Assembly (NCBI GenBank): GCA_028023455.1
Contig: JAQFVV010000354.1
Coordinates: 767,719 to 831,718, forward strand
DNA from: Epiperipatus broadwayi
Taxonomy: Eukaryota; Onychophora; Udeonychophora; Euonychophora; Peripatidae
Length of the DNA: 64,000 bases
Reading direction: 5' to 3'
In this document: in pieces, positions 61,854 through 64,000 of the stretch
How positions within the stretch are numbered: the stretch's first letter is position 1
How the letters are laid out: each line of letters begins with the position of its first letter
Made by a program: the position numbers and the translations under genes
The notes under the pieces: generated by a model
What the model was told of the DNA's origin: nothing
The model's database searches: none
What the model saw: only the letters and a program-made list of their open reading frames with translations

Positions 61854-62078
61854 GTAGGACTAGAAACTAGATATAAACACTAACTCTAAGAGTATTTATG
61901 AAACATGTCTCTATCCATTTGCAAGCATGAACTGATTTAAGACCCACATAGCTATCTATTTTGTTAGGCTGAATTTGAAAACATTACGTGTCTAAAAAAA
62001 TTCATGCTTGCAAATGGATAGAGATGTGTTTCATAAATGCTCTTAGAATTAGTGTTTAGATCTAGTTTCTAATCCTAC

Positions 62079-62125
62079 CCTTCACTGATGATAGCCACTT
62101 AGTTTGAAATCAGCTGATCTGAAGG
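62079..62125 (+). ncRNA. Hammerhead ribozyme, type I, complete core (PLE family 2)
   Basis: Stem I CCTTCA (62079-62084) pairs perfectly with TGAAGG (62120-62125). The core CTGATGA is at 62085-62091. Stem II TAGC (62092-62095) and GTTT (62102-62105) form C-G, G-U and A-U with a U-U mismatch at the base. GAAA is at 62106-62109. Stem III is palindromic ATCAGCTGAT (62109-62118). The cleavage nucleotide is C at 62119, so predicted cleavage is between 62119 and 62120. All core bases are present; the weak stem II may slow it. Compared with 17823-17869, stem I has compensating changes. Confidence 0.82.
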
Positions 62126-62218
62126 TGGAGACAACGGACAAGATATTGAATTCTATTCTCTTTTGACGTTTATGTAAACACAAGCTTGTTCAGAGATATT
62201 GGTAAAGCTCCATCTGTG

Positions 62219-62221
<3 letters not shown>

Positions 62222-62272
<51 letters not shown>
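62222..62272. repeat. (TA)n microsatellite at the right edge of the PLE pair
   Basis: About 51 bases of TA between the PLE pair and the next repeat. Confidence 0.95.
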
Positions 62273-62275
<3 letters not shown>

Positions 62276-62830
62276 GACTTGAATTCATACTTTCAAATTC
62301 CTGACAACTATCCATTCCATCTTATACAACTTTTACACATGACAATATACTTGTGAAAAGGATCAATGAACTCCAATATCCATATTTCAAGCTGAGTCAG
62401 CACTCATTAGTTGACCCAGATCACCATCTACCACACAAATGTAGAATAACTTCTCAGTTTATATTAAAATAGACAATCTGCAAATGTTAAGGATGCACTT
62501 CAATGTTCTCCACTCTCCAACTTTTTAGCCATCTATATACATGATTAAAAATCTGATGATGACATATTCAAAGCCTTTTTTAATGCTAATATTATTGTCA
62601 TACCCATGTTGATCTTAAGTCAATCTGAACCCTCACCCATAGGATCTTAATATGTCCATTTAATTATACAAAAAAGAGATGGGCACAATGCAGGCTAAAT
62701 ATGGAATATTTAAATACATGCATATTTTCTATACTCAACTTATGTGGTCATGTGTATCAGTTGTATAAGATGGATTGGATAGCTACAGGAAGTTTGAAAG
62801 TCTGAATTCAAGTCTTTTAAAATTATATTG
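62276..62830. repeat. Dispersed repeat, copy 2, with inverted tRNA-like ends
   Basis: The left end on the minus strand (62340-62276) and the right end on the plus strand (62745-62822) read the same: CATGTGTA, GTTGTATAAGATGGAATGGA, TAG, TTTGAAAGT, then GAATTCAAGTC(CC). The body from 62455 matches 10815-11000. The terminal string includes a B-box-like word. The arrangement is a foldback built on a tRNA-like unit. A frame at 62740-62925 is not supported. Confidence 0.6.
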
Positions 62831-63070
62831 AGTTTAGTATATACAATGGACATGTATTTATATATATATGCTAAATTAAAATTCAGACTCATAATAGATT
62901 CAAGCTCTAATTTAGTCATGAGCAATAAATGTTGGTTTATTTAAAGAATAATCTCTAAACATAGGTGTGGAATATCTTTGCATTTAGAAGGTTAATTAAT
63001 GGAGGGTAGTATGTATTTGTCAATTCTATAGCACATGTGTGAAGACTAATTTCCCTTCAAATGTTATATG

Positions 63071-64000
<930 letters not shown>

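Larger units (their letters stand above)
61660..62221. mobile_element. Inverted PLE family 2 pLTR pair with two hammerheads
   Basis: The left arm (about 61705-61935, minus orientation) and right arm (about 61998-62221, plus orientation) pair almost throughout. Words include GATCACAGATGGAGCTTTAC, AAACAAGCTTGTGTTTAC, AGAATAGAATTCAATATCT, and CATTTGCAAGCATGAA near the centre. Each arm carries one hammerhead, pointing outward from the centre. The segment lies between TA tracts at 61627-61659 and 62222-62272. It is the same family as 17706-18279 (shared TGATCA...AGATGG and TTTACATAAAC words). Confidence 0.85.

Overview
The window is strongly AT-rich eukaryotic DNA with no recognisable intact host gene. 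Several things point to an invertebrate animal: a Penelope-like element (PLE) with a GIY-YIG endonuclease, RTE-type LINE fragments, a hAT-type MITE, tRNA-derived SINEs, foldback elements and long (TA)n, (TAG)n and (GATA)n tracts. A decayed C2H2 zinc-finger fragment at about 6.9-7.1 kb and the heavy repeat load would suit a mollusc such as a cephalopod, or a chelicerate. I cannot fix the species. Most open reading frames here are chance openings in repeats. The one clear protein-coding stretch is the C-terminal half of a PLE reverse transcriptase/endonuclease at 3897-5141 (minus strand).

The main biology is a set of PLE pseudo-LTR (pLTR) segments carrying hammerhead ribozyme (HHR) motifs. I read three complete or near-complete motifs by eye: 11811-11852 (+), 17823-17869 (-) and 62079-62125 (+). 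A fourth at 14829-14870 (-) has A at the cleavage position, which is still permitted. A fifth at 32142-32182 (-) has lost a catalytic G. Several more are decayed. All have the order stem I, CUGANGA, stem II, GAAA, a very short palindromic stem III, then the cleavage nucleotide. Stems I, II and III differ between subfamilies but usually remain paired. The pLTRs are often arranged head to head as palindromes, and some segments lie between (TA)n tracts.

Layout. 0-3.1 kb: no feature. 3.1-5.8 kb: hairpin MITE, PLE copy 1, (CT)n/(AT)n. 6.9-7.2 kb: zinc-finger relic. 9.5-13.4 kb: RTE 3' end, hairpin elements, a dispersed repeat and a palindromic pLTR with an intact HHR. 13.9-15.7 kb: homopolymer-rich tract and an inverted composite of PLE pieces. 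16.3-18.3 kb: RTE reverse-transcriptase relic and PLE family 2 with an intact HHR. 18.3-24.6 kb: two direct repeats of about 2 kb around a broken gag-like reading frame, probably a decayed LTR retrotransposon. 25.8-29.6 kb: a SINE with a 15-bp target duplication and a 3.5-kb foldback element with arms of about 1.3 kb. 32-41 kb: HHR relics, foldbacks, an RTE 3' end and a compact pLTR palindrome. 48-53.5 kb: (TAG)n, two TA-flanked MITEs and a hAT-type MITE. 57-62.8 kb: SINE plus hairpin, PLE relics, a tandem duplication, an inverted PLE family 2 pair and a foldback with tRNA-like ends. 63.07-64 kb: (GATA)n running off the window.

Everything was read by eye. Repeat boundaries are good to about 10-20 bases unless exact target duplications are given.
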